DNA from: Clostridium sp.
Lineage (GTDB): Bacteria; Bacteroidota; Bacteroidia; Bacteroidales; Muribaculaceae
Direction of reading: 5' to 3'
DNA: 42,313 bases
Assembly: GCA_023663805.1 (NCBI GenBank)
Contig: JAMPGR010000001.1
Span: forward strand, 392,140 to 434,452
Shown piece after piece: positions 16,490 to 24,663 of this stretch. The position numbers and the translations under genes were made by a program. The notes below the pieces were generated by a model, which was not told where the DNA came from, searched no databases, and saw only the letters and a list, made by a program, of their open reading frames with translations. How positions within the stretch are numbered: the stretch's first letter is position 1; every line of letters begins with the position of its first letter.

Positions 16490-16597
16490 CCCTGAAGGTG
16501 TCACTCGTGAGGTCTTGGGAACCCGTCCCGGACGTCAGCGGCCGACTGGCCGGCTGACTCCCTCAAGAGCATTCTATATAAAAAATCCCAACTCAAA

Positions 16598-17656
16598 TCA
16601 GAAGTTCCATTGGCAGGCGACCATTCTCAGGTTCGGAGTGCCGATTGTGCGGAAGTCGGTAATGAAATTGTAGCGGCAGTTGATGTAGGTCAGCTGCTGA
16701 TCGAAGGAGACATCGAGCATCGTCAACTGGTTGTTGTTGCAGAGCAGACGCTGCAGGAAGGTCTGGTTCGAGAGATTAAGCGTTGTCAGGTCGTTATAGG
16801 AGCAGTCGACATACTGGAGGTTCTGGCAGTCCTGAACGTCGAGAGTTGTCAGGTCGTTGTAGGAGCAGACGAGGTCGAGCAGGTTCTTGCAGTTACGGAG
16901 TCCGAGGGTTGTCATATTGTTGTCGGAGCATATGAACGTTGTCAATTGGGGCAGACCGGAGACAATCATCGAGGTGATACGGTTGTCGTCGATGTTGAGA
17001 TTCTGGAGATTCTCCGTACCCATCAGGTTAAGCGACTCGAGTTTGTTGTAGCCGCAGTAGAGGTTCTTCAGAGAGGTACATCCGGAGACAGTCAGCACCT
17101 CGAGGTGGCAACCCTGGCAGTTAAGGGTCTGGAGCGTTGTCGAGTTCGCCACGTTCAGTTCGACAAAGAGGTTGTTCGAGCAGTTGAGCGATTTCAGAAC
17201 CGGAACGCTCTGGATTTCGATGTCGGTCAAGCGGTTCTTGTAGATGTCGACCTTGTAAAGGGACGTACATCCGGCGAGGTTGGCCGAAGTCAGTTTGTTA
17301 CGGGAGGCGTTAAGCTCGCTGAGGGCGACGTCGCCGGTGACATCAATCGAAGTCAGCGCGTTGCGCGAGACGTCGACCTTTGTCAGAGCGGTGAAGCCGG
17401 AGAGGTCGAGATTGCCGGCGAGTTTTTTGTCCTTCCATTCGATAGCAGTTACGTGGCCGTTTTCGACGGTGATACCCTCGATAGATCCGATGGCATTGAT
17501 GTCGGTCACTTTGAGGGCCTGTGCGTTAGTTCCCTCTTTTTCAGCGCTGAGCGACAGGAAAGCCTTGATTTGTTTGGCTTCGTTCTTGTCGACTTTCTGA
17601 GCGAACACCGTCATGCAGCTGAGCAGCAGGGCGATAAATAAGAATGCTTTTTTCAT
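16598..17656 (-). CDS. Secreted leucine-rich-repeat protein
   Basis: 352 residues: a signal peptide (MKKAFLFIALLLSCMTVFAQ), a short leader domain (about 21-80) and about a dozen tandem repeats of 21 residues with the pattern LxxLxCSxNxLTxLDVxxC. Such repeats build a curved solenoid that binds proteins or glycans. The period and cysteine positions resemble secreted Bacteroidetes repeat proteins. No C-terminal sorting domain or lipobox was seen, so the likely destination is the periplasm or the medium. The gene is alone, ended by the terminator at 16442-16489. Upstream only a weak -7-like TAAATTTA (17678-17685) is visible, without a good -33. Confidence 0.85.
   Translation of the reverse strand: MKKAFLFIALLLSCMTVFAQKVDKNEAKQIKAFLSLSAEKEGTNAQALKVTDINAIGSIEGITVENGHVTAIEWKDKKLAGNLDLSGFTALTKVDVSRNALTSIDVTGDVALSELNASRNKLTSANLAGCTSLYKVDIYKNRLTDIEIQSVPVLKSLNCSNNLFVELNVANSTTLQTLNCQGCHLEVLTVSGCTSLKNLYCGYNKLESLNLMGTENLQNLNIDDNRITSMIVSGLPQLTTFICSDNNMTTLGLRNCKNLLDLVCSYNDLTTLDVQDCQNLQYVDCSYNDLTTLNLSNQTFLQRLLCNNNQLTMLDVSFDQQLTYINCRYNFITDFRTIGTPNLRMVACQWNF
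16782..16868 (-). repeat. Near-identical 63-base tandem units inside the repeat-protein gene
   Basis: A 24-base segment at 16782-16805 recurs at 16845-16868 with one difference, exactly 63 bases (one 21-residue repeat) apart. The two units encode CSYNDLTTLDV and CSYNDLTTLNL. Neighbouring units are more diverged, so this pair is probably the most recent duplication. Confidence 0.75.
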
Positions 17657-17736
17657 AGTTGTTGGTGTTGGGGTTAGTAAATTTACCTATTAAACACACC
17701 TTGTCGAAAAAAGGTTCCGCTCGTCGGTTTTTTTTC

Positions 17737-17776
17737 AAAAAAAATTCCGGATCCGTCTCGACGGCTCCGGAATTTT
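17737..17776 (-). terminator. Terminator-like hairpin after the decayed lipoprotein gene
   Basis: AAAATTCCGGA (17741-17751) pairs with TCCGGAATTTT (17766-17776), enclosing a smaller CCGT/ACGG stem. A run of eight T residues follows on the minus strand. It lies directly after the last stop codon of the pseudogene. The symmetric A/T flanks could allow action in both directions. Confidence 0.8.
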
Positions 17777-18219
17777 TTACTGAACAAACTGGGAAATATC
17801 CCATCGATATAGTTTCTCAGTCTCCCCCGGAGGATTGAATGCGTACAAGATTCCATCGGGAGTAATATTAAAAGACTGAGCAATAATCGGGAGAGTGTCA
17901 CCGTTCTGACGGATGGCGAAAACGCGACTCTCCGACACTGGTTTTGAGATACTGGCTGAGTAGTCTACCATCTTACAAAGAATGAATACTATAAGAATAA
18001 TCCTGACCAATTACCTCTGCTATCATCACCGAATCGACAATTTCTACCGCGACAACGCCGGGGAATTCCGTCACAACCGGATTAGTCTGAGGCAGGGATT
18101 CCTCAATGGGGAAACAAGTCAATATATTCAACCTCGCCACATTCAATGTATCTCTCGATTGAATTATCGCAGCCTGCAATCAGAAGAGACAGAAGAGTCA
18201 ATAATAAAATTTTTCTCAT
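17777..18219 (-). pseudogene. Decayed lipoprotein gene, probably 6-bladed beta-propeller (BF3164-like) family
   Basis: Three consecutive reading frames each carry part of one plausible protein. From ATG 18219, a lipoprotein signal (MRKILLLTLLSLLIAGC) continues for 22 residues to a TGA at 18103. The frame then shifts to a segment containing FPGVVAVEIVDSVMIAEV and YSYSIHSL, a TAA at 17973-17975, and DGRLLSQYLKTSVGESRF in the same frame. A third frame ends the gene with FNITPDGILYAFNPPG and LYRWDISQF, stopping at 17777. The middle segments resemble the first blades of the 6-bladed propeller lipoproteins of Bacteroidales (ID-S-L then Y-DGxLL-GxGxGEF), and the third resembles a late blade. The total is far shorter than the usual ~350 residues, so frameshifts, a stop and an internal deletion are inferred. 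Alternatively, the 77-residue third frame may be a separate small gene. Confidence 0.6.
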
Positions 18220-18239
18220 ATTACCTTAATTATTCCTTG

Positions 18240-19799
18240 TCAGAAGGGGGAGGAAGTCGGGGCGTCGGAGAGGATGTCGGCGCTGCCGCCGGGGTTCGCC
18301 TGGACGGTCGAGACAGTGAAGCCTCCCTGGCCGACCCCGGAATCCATACTGTTCATGCGCGACTCGAACGACGCGCTCTCCAACTCCGCTTCGCCCCAGT
18401 TCTCGAACCGGGCGAACTTCGCCTTGAAGCGCATCTTGACGTCGTCGACACGTCCGCTTCGATGTTTCGCGACGATAAATTCAGCCAGGCCGCGGATATC
18501 GTTCAATTCACCGTCCTGAGACGAACGGAGATAGTATTCGGGACGATGGATAAAGCAGACGATGTCTGCGTCCTGCTCGATCGCCCCCGACTCGCGAAGG
18601 TCCGACAACTGGGGGCGCTTGCTGTCTTTGCCGTCGCCGCCGCGGTTTTCGACCGAACGGTTCAACTGTGAAAGTGCGATAATCGGGATATTCAGTTCCT
18701 TGGCCAGTTGTTTGAGCGAACGGGATATCATCGAGACCTCCTGTTCGCGGCTGCCGAACTTCATGCCCGAGGCGTTCATCAGCTGGAGGTAGTCGATGAT
18801 CAGGACGCGGACATGGTGTTCGCGGACGAGACGACGCGCCTTTGTGCGCAGTTCGAAGATCGACAGCGAGGGGGTGTCGTCGATAAAGAGCGGTGCGCCG
18901 TAGAGATTCTTTATTCGTGTCATCAGTTGCTCCCATTCGATCTGGGAGAGTGTTCCGCTCTTGATCTTTTCGCTCTCGAGTTCGCAGACATTGCTGATCA
19001 GACGGTTGACCAACTGGAGGTTCGACATCTCGAGCGAAAAAATCGCGACGGGGAAACTGTAGTTGACAGCCATATTCTTCGCCATCGACAGGACGAACGC
19101 CGTCTTACCCATCGCCGGACGCGCCGCGATAATAATCAGATCTGAATTCTGCCAGCCGGAGGTCAGTTTGTCGAGTTCGTGGAACCCGGTTTCGAGGCCG
19201 CTCAGACCCGAGGCTCGATTCGCCGCCGACTCGATCTGGGCGATGGCCTGGCCGATGACGGGGTCAATCTGGGTGACATCCTTCTTGACGTTGCGCTGGG
19301 AGATCTCGAACAGACGCCCTTCGGCCTCCTGGAGCAGGTCGTCGACATCGTAACTCTCGTCGAAACCTTTCTTCTCGATATCGGTCGCGAAGGAAATCAG
19401 TTCGCGCGCGAGATATTTCTGGGCGACGATACGGGCGTGGATCTCGACGTTCGCTCCCGAAACGACGCTCTCGGTCAACTGGGCAATCGCCTCGGGTCCG
19501 CCTACCTCCTCGAGAGTCCCATCGTGGCGCAACTGCTGGGTGACGGTCAGAAGGTCGATAGGCTGCTGGGCCGCGCCGAGATGCTGGACAGCCTCGTAGA
19601 TCTTCCGGTTCGCCGGATCGTAGAAGCTCTCCGGTTTCAGGAGGTCACAGACTGTTGTGTAGGCATCCTTTTCGAGCAGGAGCGCACCGAGCACCGCCCG
19701 CTCGAGGTCGCGGTCCTGGGGCTGGATACGGCCGAGCAGGTCGAACGGCGAGGCCGGCTGCTGGCGGTTGTTGTTTCGGGGGAATTTATTGGATTCCAT
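18240..19799 (-). CDS. dnaB: Replicative DNA helicase
   Basis: A 519-residue hexameric 5'-3' helicase of the replication fork. The N-terminal DnaB domain spans about residues 20-150 (ERAVLGALLLEKDAY). A linker precedes the RecA-like motor domain, which has Walker A ARPAMGKTA (about 228-236), Walker B VRVLIIDYLQLM and the conserved ALSQLNRSVE and QDADIVCFIHRPEYY motifs. No intein interrupts these motifs. The protein ends in a Gly/Ser-rich tail. The gene has its own promoter, divergent from the ABC operon, and starts at ATG 19799. The decayed lipoprotein gene begins 20 bases beyond its stop and would be transcribed from the same promoter. Confidence 0.97.
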   Translation of the reverse strand: MESNKFPRNNNRQQPASPFDLLGRIQPQDRDLERAVLGALLLEKDAYTTVCDLLKPESFYDPANRKIYEAVQHLGAAQQPIDLLTVTQQLRHDGTLEEVGGPEAIAQLTESVVSGANVEIHARIVAQKYLARELISFATDIEKKGFDESYDVDDLLQEAEGRLFEISQRNVKKDVTQIDPVIGQAIAQIESAANRASGLSGLETGFHELDKLTSGWQNSDLIIIAARPAMGKTAFVLSMAKNMAVNYSFPVAIFSLEMSNLQLVNRLISNVCELESEKIKSGTLSQIEWEQLMTRIKNLYGAPLFIDDTPSLSIFELRTKARRLVREHHVRVLIIDYLQLMNASGMKFGSREQEVSMISRSLKQLAKELNIPIIALSQLNRSVENRGGDGKDSKRPQLSDLRESGAIEQDADIVCFIHRPEYYLRSSQDGELNDIRGLAEFIVAKHRSGRVDDVKMRFKAKFARFENWGEAELESASFESRMNSMDSGVGQGGFTVSTVQANPGGSADILSDAPTSSPF

Positions 19800-19833
19800 A
19801 GGTTTGTCGTCTGATTATCGGTTTGATCGGTTA

Positions 19834-19865
19834 CAAAATTACGAGTTTATTCCGAGCCTGCCAAA
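19834..19865 (-). promoter_or_regulatory. Promoter of dnaB
   Basis: On the minus strand, TTTG (19865-19862), 20 bases, then a perfect -7 element TAATTTTG (19841-19834). The dnaB start codon is 35 bases downstream. It lies back to back with the promoter of the ABC operon, with 40 bases between the two -33 elements. Confidence 0.85.
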
Positions 19866-19905
19866 TCGGGTTCCTAAATTTTTTTGGCTGTTTATTGTCG
19901 AAAAA

Positions 19906-19937
19906 TTTGGCAGATTCGAAAAGTTGTCATACCTTTG
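19906..19937 (+). promoter_or_regulatory. Promoter of the ABC/GntR/TM2 operon
   Basis: TTTG (19906-19909), 20 bases, then a perfect -7 element TACCTTTG (19930-19937). The first ATG is at 19963. A candidate operator lies between the -7 element and the start codon. Confidence 0.85.
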
Positions 19938-19938
19938 C

Positions 19939-19962
19939 GGTGTACTACAACACTAAGACACT
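19939..19962 (+). promoter_or_regulatory. Candidate YtrA-type GntR operator
   Basis: GGTGTA (19939-19944) and GACACT (19957-19962) form an imperfect inverted repeat with 12 bases between the half sites. A nested GTGT-N6-ACAC (19940-19953) is also present. It closely resembles the AGTGTA-N13-TACACT site I recall for Bacillus YtrA. It overlaps the expected transcription start of the operon that encodes a YtrA-type regulator, so autorepression is the natural reading. This is inferred from sequence only. Confidence 0.5.
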
Positions 19963-20880
19963 ATGCTTGATATTAAAAACATCACATTCGGCTACGCCCG
20001 CGGAATCCCCGTACTGACCGATTTCAACTTCCGGATTGGCGAAGGGGGTGTCTACGGACTCCTCGGCCGCAACGGCGCCGGGAAATCGACCCTGCTCTAT
20101 CTGATCTCCGGCCTGCTGACGCCCCAGCAGGGGTCGGTCGAATTCGACGGCGTCAACACCCGTCGGCGTCTTCCGTCGACCCTGAGCGAGATCTTTATCC
20201 TCCCGGAGGAATTCACCCTCCCGTCGATTCCGCTCGACCGCTATATAAAACTCTATGCTCCGCTCTATCCCCGTTTCAGCCGCGGGGAGATGGACCGCTA
20301 TCTCGCGATGTTCGAGATGGGCGACAGCAGCCGTATCCACCTCGGCGCCCTGTCGATGGGACAGAAGAAGAAGGTCTATATGAGCTTCGCCCTCGCCTGC
20401 AATACGCGGCTACTGCTGATGGACGAGCCGTCGAACGGTCTCGATATCCCCGGAAAGAGCGCCTTCCGCCGGGTCATCGGCGCGGCTGCTGCCGACACCG
20501 GACGTATCATAATCATCTCGACCCACCAGGTCCGCGACATCGACCGCATCCTCGACCATATCGTCATTATGGACAACCACAGAGTCATTCTCGACGCCCC
20601 GGTCGGAGAGATTCTCGGGCGGCTGGCGTTCGTCAACACGGCCGACCCGTCGCGGTATCCCGGCTGTCTCTATATGATACCGTCGATCGGCGGGGCATCG
20701 ATCGTCATCGAGAACGACGGCGAAACCGAGACCGACCTGAACCTCGAGACGCTCTTTATCTATGCGCTTGAGAATCCGGCTCAGATCGGCGAAATCTTCA
20801 GCAGGAAGAGGGAAACCGGCGATGAAAAGGACGAACTCCCCCCTTATATTCCTAATCTTCAGCAGGAGGGACGACTATGA
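19963..20880 (+). CDS. ABC transporter ATP-binding protein
   Basis: A 305-residue cytoplasmic ATPase subunit with an intact set of motifs: Walker A GRNGAGKST (about residue 36), signature LSMGQ (about 129), Walker B LLLMDEPSNGLD (about 147) and switch histidine ISTHQ (about 185). In place of the usual Q-loop glutamine it reads ILPEE, as in related YxlF/YtrB-type ATPases. The C-terminal ~80 residues after the nucleotide-binding domain have no recognised motif. It is the first gene of an operon containing two permeases, two anchored proteins, a YtrA-type GntR regulator and a TM2 protein, and overlaps the next gene by four bases. The transported or extruded substrate is unknown; envelope stress or antimicrobial-peptide defence would be the analogy with ytr-type systems. 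Confidence 0.93.
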   Translation: MLDIKNITFGYARGIPVLTDFNFRIGEGGVYGLLGRNGAGKSTLLYLISGLLTPQQGSVEFDGVNTRRRLPSTLSEIFILPEEFTLPSIPLDRYIKLYAPLYPRFSRGEMDRYLAMFEMGDSSRIHLGALSMGQKKKVYMSFALACNTRLLLMDEPSNGLDIPGKSAFRRVIGAAAADTGRIIIISTHQVRDIDRILDHIVIMDNHRVILDAPVGEILGRLAFVNTADPSRYPGCLYMIPSIGGASIVIENDGETETDLNLETLFIYALENPAQIGEIFSRKRETGDEKDELPPYIPNLQQEGRL

Positions 20881-21722
20881 ACGAAAACAGCTTTTCGATA
20901 AAGGACACACTCTGGGCCGCGTGGCGCGAATATGCAGAGAAACGAAGGGTGCAGAATCTGCGTCTTCTCGCCTTGGCATGTTTCGCCACGCTGGGTGTGT
21001 TCTGTATGTTATGGTCCACATCCGGCGACGACAGGGAGTATACCTTCAGGAACCTGACCGGAACGCTTTCGGCCGCTGTCGCCCTGCTCTATCTCGGATA
21101 CTGGGCGGTCTCCTGCTTTTCAGCCTCGATGATGCTCGACCAGCTGACAACCCGCGAGAAACGCCTCGGATTCTTTATGGCTCCAGTCGGTGTACGCGAA
21201 AAATACTGGGGACAATGGCTTTTCTACGTTGTCGGATTCACGCTGATGTATATCGTTATAGCCCTCGTGGCGCTGACACTCGGGTCGCTTCTGGCGCGGA
21301 TCGCCTTTCCGTCGATGTTCGACTATGAGATGACGGAAACCAGCCTGGTCGGCAGTATTGTCAACGAAATGTTCCCGAGCCGATTGCCCTTTAGACGACT
21401 GACCACCATCCTGCTTCTCTTCCTCGCGCCGATTGCCAACAGTTCGTTCTTTGTCGCCGGCAGTGCCTATTTCGGACGCCATTCTTTTGTCAAGACTCTG
21501 ATCGGAATGTGGGCGTTCCAGATGGTCCTCGGGATGGTTTTCGGGGTCTCAGCCCTGATATTCTTCAGGATTGCACCCGGTTTCGAAATCTTTTCAGCAA
21601 ATCATACGTTCTCCAACGGGCTCGAGTCCGCCATTCCCTGGCTTGTTATGGCAGCGATGCTCGCCATCAGCGGCTTCAACTGGTGGGCCGGCAGTTACCG
21701 CCTGCGCGAGACCGACATATAG
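20877..21722 (+). CDS. ABC permease-like membrane protein A
   Basis: 281 residues with about six hydrophobic helices and no sequence motif beyond those shared with the second permease of this operon (23451-24266). Both carry a short cytoplasmic segment of the form ASxM...L(T/S)R(E/Q)xR...P(V)xxxE, followed by a helix ending V(A/V)GF. Both end in a (F/L)NW...RL(R/K)ExD(I/L) motif. This suggests paralogues that pair as a heterodimer on the single ATPase. The start overlaps the ATPase stop (ATGA). The next gene follows after 20 bases. Confidence 0.8.
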   Translation: MNENSFSIKDTLWAAWREYAEKRRVQNLRLLALACFATLGVFCMLWSTSGDDREYTFRNLTGTLSAAVALLYLGYWAVSCFSASMMLDQLTTREKRLGFFMAPVGVREKYWGQWLFYVVGFTLMYIVIALVALTLGSLLARIAFPSMFDYEMTETSLVGSIVNEMFPSRLPFRRLTTILLLFLAPIANSSFFVAGSAYFGRHSFVKTLIGMWAFQMVLGMVFGVSALIFFRIAPGFEIFSANHTFSNGLESAIPWLVMAAMLAISGFNWWAGSYRLRETDI

Positions 21723-21742
21723 TAAACCAACCGGAATCAAAA

Positions 21743-22606
21743 ATGAAAAAATCAGTAATCATATATTTCGCGGGAATGGGCGGACTGCTGGTCACGATAA
21801 TCGTCATCGGTTTCATCCTGGCCGCGACAATGAGAGTACCGAGAAATGCCCGTCTGAGTTTCAACGGGAACTACCAGACAGAGTACCCGGCGCCGTTCAG
21901 CCGTCTGTCGGTTGTCTGCGACGCGACTCTGAGATATGAACATTTGGATGAGGCCGCGGACAACAACCGCTACCAGTGGATTGTCATCCAGGGTGACCCG
22001 GAGATTGACTCCCCCCGGATCGATATCCCCGCCGACATGAAACAGTATGTCACTCTGACCGCCACGGAGGACAACGGACTCGATATCCGGATCAATTTCA
22101 ACACCGATCCAAACACATATCTGTCGGTAACCTCTTTCCGTCCGTTACTTGTTTCGGTTCCCCCCGGCTCACTCTCGCACCTGAAGGTCGACGCACTGAC
22201 CCATCCGAACACCCTGCTGAGGGAGTACCGCTGTGACTCGCTGACTGTCGAACCGGTCTCTTCCCTGACAATCAGCGATGTCAACGCCATCCGTCTGGCC
22301 GTCGTCGGGAACGACAGCGACATCCGCCTTGTCTACTGCGATATACACAGTCTCGACTGCCTTGTGACAGAAGAAGATTGCTCCTTTGGGCTGACAGTCG
22401 AAGAGACGACAATCGGTGACTGCCGCTTTATCGACATGGTTCAGTCTGAGGCGAAATCGGTCGGTGTTGTAACCGCTATTGCCGGAGAAATGCCCTCGAG
22501 GATTACCTGCGACAGCCGTCTCCGAAACGAACTGAAATTTACGACCACTATCCCGGCCGTCATTCTGGGCGACAATGGTCAGAACTCTGAAAAAGAAACG
22601 AAATGA
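21743..22606 (+). CDS. Membrane-anchored extracytoplasmic protein 1 (beta-rich, GIN-like)
   Basis: 287 residues starting at ATG 21743. It has one N-terminal transmembrane helix (about 5-30) and an extracytoplasmic domain made largely of short beta strands. The later part (LTISDVNAIRL and following repeated strand pairs) resembles the beta-helical GIN/DUF2807 head domain, but the match is by eye and weak. The in-frame open sequence upstream overlaps the permease gene in another frame and is not coding. It appears paralogous to the next gene: same length, same MK(K/R)S start and single helix, and related LxISxxNxxRL segments. I expect it to work with the permeases at the outer face of the inner membrane. 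No enzymatic motif is visible. Confidence 0.7.
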   Translation: MKKSVIIYFAGMGGLLVTIIVIGFILAATMRVPRNARLSFNGNYQTEYPAPFSRLSVVCDATLRYEHLDEAADNNRYQWIVIQGDPEIDSPRIDIPADMKQYVTLTATEDNGLDIRINFNTDPNTYLSVTSFRPLLVSVPPGSLSHLKVDALTHPNTLLREYRCDSLTVEPVSSLTISDVNAIRLAVVGNDSDIRLVYCDIHSLDCLVTEEDCSFGLTVEETTIGDCRFIDMVQSEAKSVGVVTAIAGEMPSRITCDSRLRNELKFTTTIPAVILGDNGQNSEKETK

Positions 22607-23454
22607 AACGATCGACAATACTTCTGATAGCCGAAGGGGTGTTCATTCTCGGAATAATCCTGGCTGTCTATCTGAGCAATATACCGGAAGGGAGTAATGG
22701 AGGATACGCCTCGCGTACGGCCTCGCTCGACGAAGGTGACAACATCTGCCACGACGTGATAACAGATGATTCAATAACAGTTCTCCGCGTCGAGTATACC
22801 GGAGGGAAAACCCCTGTAAAATTCAACAGCGCGACAATCAGGTTCGACGGCGAAAGGAGTGACGTAATCTCGATGCGCCACAACTACTGCGACTATTTCC
22901 GTATCAGACCCAAGACCTACGGCCAGACGCTTGTTCTCCGGGTCGAGCCGACAAAGAAACTGCCGGCAGGTCTCTTCCCCGATGTGGAAATCGTCCTTGC
23001 GCGCCGGAAGAACGACAAGATCGAAATCGGGATGGAGGTCAACTGCCAGAGGTTCACGGTCGGGAACGGCGAACTCGGCGATCTTCAGATATCGTCGTTC
23101 AACGATGTCCGCCTGACCGATTTGACAACCGATTCGCTCGCTGTCACAATCAGCCAGGATGCCTATCCCTACGTGACGATGGTTCGTTCGACAGCCAGAA
23201 GATTCCGGATTGATCCGATGACAACAAATCTGAAAATCAAAGGCTCCGACAGCTGTATCGGGACAATCTCCTGGAGGAACGTGCGTGACGATGACAAAAC
23301 ATTGGCGGCACAACTCGACATGTCTGATTTCCCTGACTACGGAAAAATTGAACTGACCCCCGAGAGCCGGGGAATCAAATTCATCGGTTACATCTCCTCG
23401 GTCGAGTTCGACACCCAGGCCGAACAGTCTAACGAAAACGAAGAAGAACAATGA
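22603..23454 (+). CDS. Membrane-anchored extracytoplasmic protein 2 (beta-rich, GIN-like)
   Basis: 283 residues with an N-terminal helix (about 5-26) followed by a beta-rich extracytoplasmic domain and an acidic tail (NENEEEQ). It overlaps the preceding gene by four bases (ATGA) and the following permease gene likewise, so translation of the three is coupled and stoichiometric assembly is likely. The segment LQISSFNDVRLTDLTTDSLAV echoes the GIN-type beta-helix and the equivalent part of protein 1. Its function is unknown. A substrate-binding or regulatory lid for the transporter is inference. Confidence 0.7.
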   Translation: MKRSTILLIAEGVFILGIILAVYLSNIPEGSNGGYASRTASLDEGDNICHDVITDDSITVLRVEYTGGKTPVKFNSATIRFDGERSDVISMRHNYCDYFRIRPKTYGQTLVLRVEPTKKLPAGLFPDVEIVLARRKNDKIEIGMEVNCQRFTVGNGELGDLQISSFNDVRLTDLTTDSLAVTISQDAYPYVTMVRSTARRFRIDPMTTNLKIKGSDSCIGTISWRNVRDDDKTLAAQLDMSDFPDYGKIELTPESRGIKFIGYISSVEFDTQAEQSNENEEEQ

Positions 23455-24266
23455 CACCAGAAAATAATTTTTCAGCAGACCGCTACCTCGGAGAACTCCG
23501 GCGGACAGCGATGTCGAAGCCGTCGGTTACCCTGATGTATGCCCTGGCGGTCTTCATCACCCTCCTGCTCGTGTCGCTCACAATCGAGCGAACTTTTATG
23601 GAGATGAACCTCAGGACATGGGAGGAGTACGATTCCTATCAGGATCAGACAGCCTCGATGACCCATATACTCCAGTCCTACGTCATATTCTATATCCTTT
23701 TCTCCGCCATAGCGGCGTCGCTTATGTTCAACGGACTCCGCTCGCGCCAGTCGCGCGTCGCGACCCTGACGCGCCCGGTCACGGCGGGGGAGATGTTCCT
23801 GGCCGAGATGACGGTCTATGTCGCCGGATTCATCGCCGTCTATATCCTGAGCATCCTTCTTTCGGATATCGTCAGGCTAATGGTCATCAATCTACTGACC
23901 TTCGCCCACGAGACCCACTACGAAAGCGTTATCACCTACACCTTCAGAGAGGTCGAGCATCCCGTCCCCTTTTTGATAACGATTTTCATCACGGGACTTT
24001 TCACCGGCTCGCTCTACGCCGTCGGTGCCGTCATATGGCCCTCAAACAGTTTCCTGAAATGCTCGGCGGCACTCTTCGCCGCGGCGGTCGGAGTATGGAT
24101 CTACGCCGCCCTGCTCGGAACGCTGACCTCGGGGGTGTTCGACCCCTTCGGCGACAACGTCGGGACCGTCGCGCGATACGCGATCACCTCCGCTCTTCTA
24201 CTTCTGCTGACGGCGCTGAACTGGACCATCGCTCTGACGCGCCTGAAAGAATTCGATTTAAAATAG
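23451..24266 (+). CDS. ABC permease-like membrane protein B
   Basis: 271 residues with about six hydrophobic helices. It has the cytoplasmic segment (RSRQSRVATLTRPVTAGE) and C-terminal LNW...RLKEFDL motif shared with permease A, from which I infer common ancestry and heterodimer formation. It overlaps the anchored-protein gene by four bases. The GntR gene starts eight bases after its stop. No transport signature or substrate-specific residue can be recognised. Confidence 0.78.
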   Translation: MTPENNFSADRYLGELRRTAMSKPSVTLMYALAVFITLLLVSLTIERTFMEMNLRTWEEYDSYQDQTASMTHILQSYVIFYILFSAIAASLMFNGLRSRQSRVATLTRPVTAGEMFLAEMTVYVAGFIAVYILSILLSDIVRLMVINLLTFAHETHYESVITYTFREVEHPVPFLITIFITGLFTGSLYAVGAVIWPSNSFLKCSAALFAAAVGVWIYAALLGTLTSGVFDPFGDNVGTVARYAITSALLLLLTALNWTIALTRLKEFDLK

Positions 24267-24273
24267 AAGCCCT

Positions 24274-24651
24274 ATGACTTTCAACGACAACAACAAAGCG
24301 ATATATCTCCAGTTGGCTGACCTCGTCTGCGACCGGATTCTGCGCGGCGTCTACCCCGAGGGGGAACGAATCCCCTCGGTCCGCGAACTGGCTTCCGAAA
24401 TGGAGGTCAACGTCAACACGATGATGCGAGCTTTCGACAGCCTCCAGCAGCGGGGACTGATTTTCAACCGGCGGGGCATCGGCTATTTCGTCGCCGACAA
24501 TGCCCCGGTCGCAATCCTGAGCGAACGGCGCGAGAAGTTCTTCACGACCGAAGCAGACTATTTTTTCAACCGTCTGAAAATTTTTGGCATCACTCCGGCC
24601 CGCCTGGCCGAACTCTACAATAATTATCTGAACAATAAAAATCCGAACTAA
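24274..24651 (+). CDS. GntR-family transcriptional regulator, YtrA type
   Basis: A 125-residue regulator with the GntR winged helix-turn-helix (about residues 10-77, containing RIPSVRELASEMEVNVNTMMRA and RGIGYFV) and only a short helical C-terminus. This is the YtrA subfamily, which lacks a large ligand domain and typically controls an adjacent ABC transporter operon. It is the sixth gene rather than the usual first. Family knowledge suggests a dimeric repressor. The likely target is the inverted repeat at 19939-19962 in its own promoter. Confidence 0.92.
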   Translation: MTFNDNNKAIYLQLADLVCDRILRGVYPEGERIPSVRELASEMEVNVNTMMRAFDSLQQRGLIFNRRGIGYFVADNAPVAILSERREKFFTTEADYFFNRLKIFGITPARLAELYNNYLNNKNPN

Positions 24652-24663
24652 CAACCTACGACA

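Noticed and set aside
17777..18010. A LysM domain in the 77-residue frame (GDTLPIIAQSFNITPDGILYAFNP)
   Set aside because: The resemblance covers only part of a LysM repeat, the frame would need a TTG start, and the segment fits better as part of the decayed propeller lipoprotein gene.
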